From an uncultured Methylobacillus sp. (GTDB taxonomy: Bacteria; Pseudomonadota; Gammaproteobacteria; Burkholderiales; Methylophilaceae): a DNA stretch of 16,913 bases. The stretch spans positions 1 through 16,913 of the forward strand of contig CAMLDQ010000045.1 of NCBI GenBank assembly GCA_946478965.1, in the 5' to 3' direction. This document shows positions 15,883 to 16,913 of the stretch, in pieces. Under the pieces are notes generated by a model that worked only from the letters and a program-made list of their open reading frames with translations, ran no database searches and was not told the DNA's origin. Every line of letters begins with the position of its first letter. The stretch's first letter is position 1. Position numbers and translations under genes: made by a program.

Positions 15883-16107
15883 ATGCAACCGAATTTCGAC
15901 AAAATCGTCTGGCGCGGGCCGAATGGCGAAGTCATCGCCTGCACCGAAAAAAACAAGGTGATGCGCGAGAATCTGGAGGAAATCCAGCAGATCGCACAAG
16001 ATGCCCTGGAGGACGCCGTCCTCATGGGCTGCGACGAGCATCAGGTGCGCCAGGCCCTCGCCGACCTGATGCTGAGCCTGGTCAACCCCTATCCCCCCCG
16101 CGACTAA
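15883..16107 (+). CDS. Conserved-looking small protein of unknown function
   Basis: A 74-residue soluble protein that I cannot assign. It begins MQPNFDKIVWRGPNGEVIAC, has a Lys/Glu-rich amphipathic helix (about 25-48) and ends in a Leu-rich helix and LVNPYPPRD. No signal peptide, membrane helix or metal motif is present; the two Cys (20 and 47) are far apart. ATG 15883 is 4 nt after the dcd stop; an earlier in-frame start at 15799 would lie inside dcd. Codon use matches neighbours and composition looks protein-like, so it is probably real. Its position between dcd and a decarboxylase gives no clear function. Confidence 0.75.
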   Translation: MQPNFDKIVWRGPNGEVIACTEKNKVMRENLEEIQQIAQDALEDAVLMGCDEHQVRQALADLMLSLVNPYPPRD

Positions 16108-16124
16108 CGCGCCGTGGTGCGTTA
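16105..16124 (+). promoter_or_regulatory. Small hairpin at the end of the unknown gene
   Basis: TAACGC (16105-16110, including the stop codon) pairs with GCGTTA (16119-16124) around an 8-nt loop. CCTTTTT follows 7 nt later. It could be a weak terminator or part of the decarboxylase leader; the stem is only 6 bp. Confidence 0.3.
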
Positions 16125-16166
16125 CTTGAGCCTTTTTCCCTATCCTCTTTTGCGTGAGGAATCGCC

Positions 16167-16913
16167 ATGAAATTCCGCTTTCCCGTCGTCATCATCGATG
16201 AAGACTTCCGTTCCGAGAATGCTTCCGGACTCGGCATCCGCGCCCTGGCCAAGGCCATTGAGGATGAAGGATTCGAAGTGCTGGGCGTGACCAGCTTCGT
16301 CGACATGGCTTCATTCGCCCAGCAGCAGAGCCGCGCCTCCGCCTTCATCCTGTCGATAGACGACGAGGAATTCGTCGAGGAGTCCAAAGAAGCGCTGGAA
16401 CGCTTGCGCAAGTTCGTCGACGAAATCCGCTACCGCAACGAGGAAATTCCCATTTTCCTGCACGGCGAGACGCGCACGTCGCGCCACATTCCCAACGAGA
16501 TCCTGCGCGAGCTGAACGGCTTCATCCACATGTACGAGGATACGCCGGAGTTCATCGCCCGCTACATCGTGCGCGAGGCTCGGACTTACCTGGACTCGCT
16601 GCCGCCGCCTTTCTTCCGGGCGCTGACGCACTATGCAGCCGACGGTTCGTATTCCTGGCACTGCCCTGGCCATTCCGGCGGCGTCGCCTTCCTGAAGTCG
16701 CCGGTGGGGCAGATGTTCCACCAATTCTTCGGTGAAAACATGCTGCGCGCCGACGTCTGCAACGCGGTCGAGGAACTGGGCCAACTGCTCGATCACACCG
16801 GCCCGGTGGCAGCGTCCGAGCGCAACGCGGCGCGCATCTTCCAGTGCGATCACCTGTACTTCGTCACCAACGGCACCTCGACCTCCAACAAGATCGTCTG
16901 GCACTCGACCGTA
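16167..16913 (+). CDS. Orn/Lys/Arg decarboxylase, N-terminal part
   Basis: The first 249 residues of a fold-type I, PLP-dependent amino acid decarboxylase; the rest is beyond the window. The N-terminal wing domain (about 1-125) has a response-regulator-like fold (VVIIDEDF, then FILSIDDEE). The PLP domain then starts with YSWHCPGHSGG and continues with GENMLRADV, LLDHTGPV and the cofactor-region block FVTNGTSTSNKIV. Such enzymes make cadaverine, putrescine or agmatine from Lys, Orn or Arg. The catalytic Lys and the substrate-specificity region are not in view, so the substrate cannot be stated. A GAGGA Shine-Dalgarno precedes ATG 16167. The 59 nt before it hold only a short hairpin and no clear promoter. 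Confidence 0.92.
   Translation, partial: MKFRFPVVIIDEDFRSENASGLGIRALAKAIEDEGFEVLGVTSFVDMASFAQQQSRASAFILSIDDEEFVEESKEALERLRKFVDEIRYRNEEIPIFLHGETRTSRHIPNEILRELNGFIHMYEDTPEFIARYIVREARTYLDSLPPPFFRALTHYAADGSYSWHCPGHSGGVAFLKSPVGQMFHQFFGENMLRADVCNAVEELGQLLDHTGPVAASERNAARIFQCDHLYFVTNGTSTSNKIVWHSTV

Noticed and set aside
1..16913. Defence, phage, toxin-antitoxin or biosynthetic cluster
   Set aside because: All convincing genes are housekeeping or metal-handling types; no integrase, nuclease, toxin or transposase was seen on either strand.

Overview
The window reads as a chromosomal segment of a Betaproteobacterium, most likely of the Nitrosomonadales type. This is inferred from gene order (tyrA-aroA-cmk-rpsA-ihfB-lapA-lapB-pyrF; metG divergent from mrp; dcd next to an Orn/Lys/Arg decarboxylase), from class I housekeeping proteins, and from repeated TAAAAT-type -10 boxes. 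It is dense housekeeping sequence. I see no phage, plasmid, CRISPR, rRNA or tRNA genes, and no defence system.

Layout. (1) 1-2150: the tail of a Cu+ P-type ATPase, a membrane-anchored cupredoxin-like protein, and the two bacterial N-degron aminoacyl transferases (aat, ate/bpt). Every junction overlaps, so these four probably form one translationally coupled transcript. (2) 2151-2552: about 400 bp with no gene. It holds a hairpin and a 23-bp perfect inverted repeat around 211 bp of sequence, and is the most unexplained stretch here. (3) 2553-7503: tyrA, aroA and cmk closely packed, then rpsA with a structured A/U-rich leader, then ihfB and a strong intrinsic terminator. (4) 7528-9677: lapA, lapB and pyrF, linking lipopolysaccharide control to pyrimidine synthesis. 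(5) 9787-10137: a small secreted ComEA-like helix-hairpin-helix protein with its own promoter and a terminator usable from both sides. (6) 10153-12755, minus strand: metG followed by a secreted glycine-zipper protein with exact 24-residue tandem repeats and a His-rich tail. (7) 12860-15205: mrp/apbC, a 34-bp perfect palindrome, then aroG behind a leader with dyad symmetry. (8) 15306-16913: dcd, a 74-residue conserved-looking unknown, and the first 249 codons of an Orn/Lys/Arg decarboxylase cut by the window edge.

Functionally, aroG feeds the shikimate pathway that aroA continues and tyrA drains toward tyrosine; cmk, pyrF and dcd serve pyrimidine nucleotide supply; rpsA, metG, aat and ate serve translation and protein turnover. 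The best candidates for new observations are the inverted-repeat element upstream of tyrA, the His-tailed glycine-zipper protein, the mrp-aroG intergenic structures, and the unknown between dcd and the decarboxylase.
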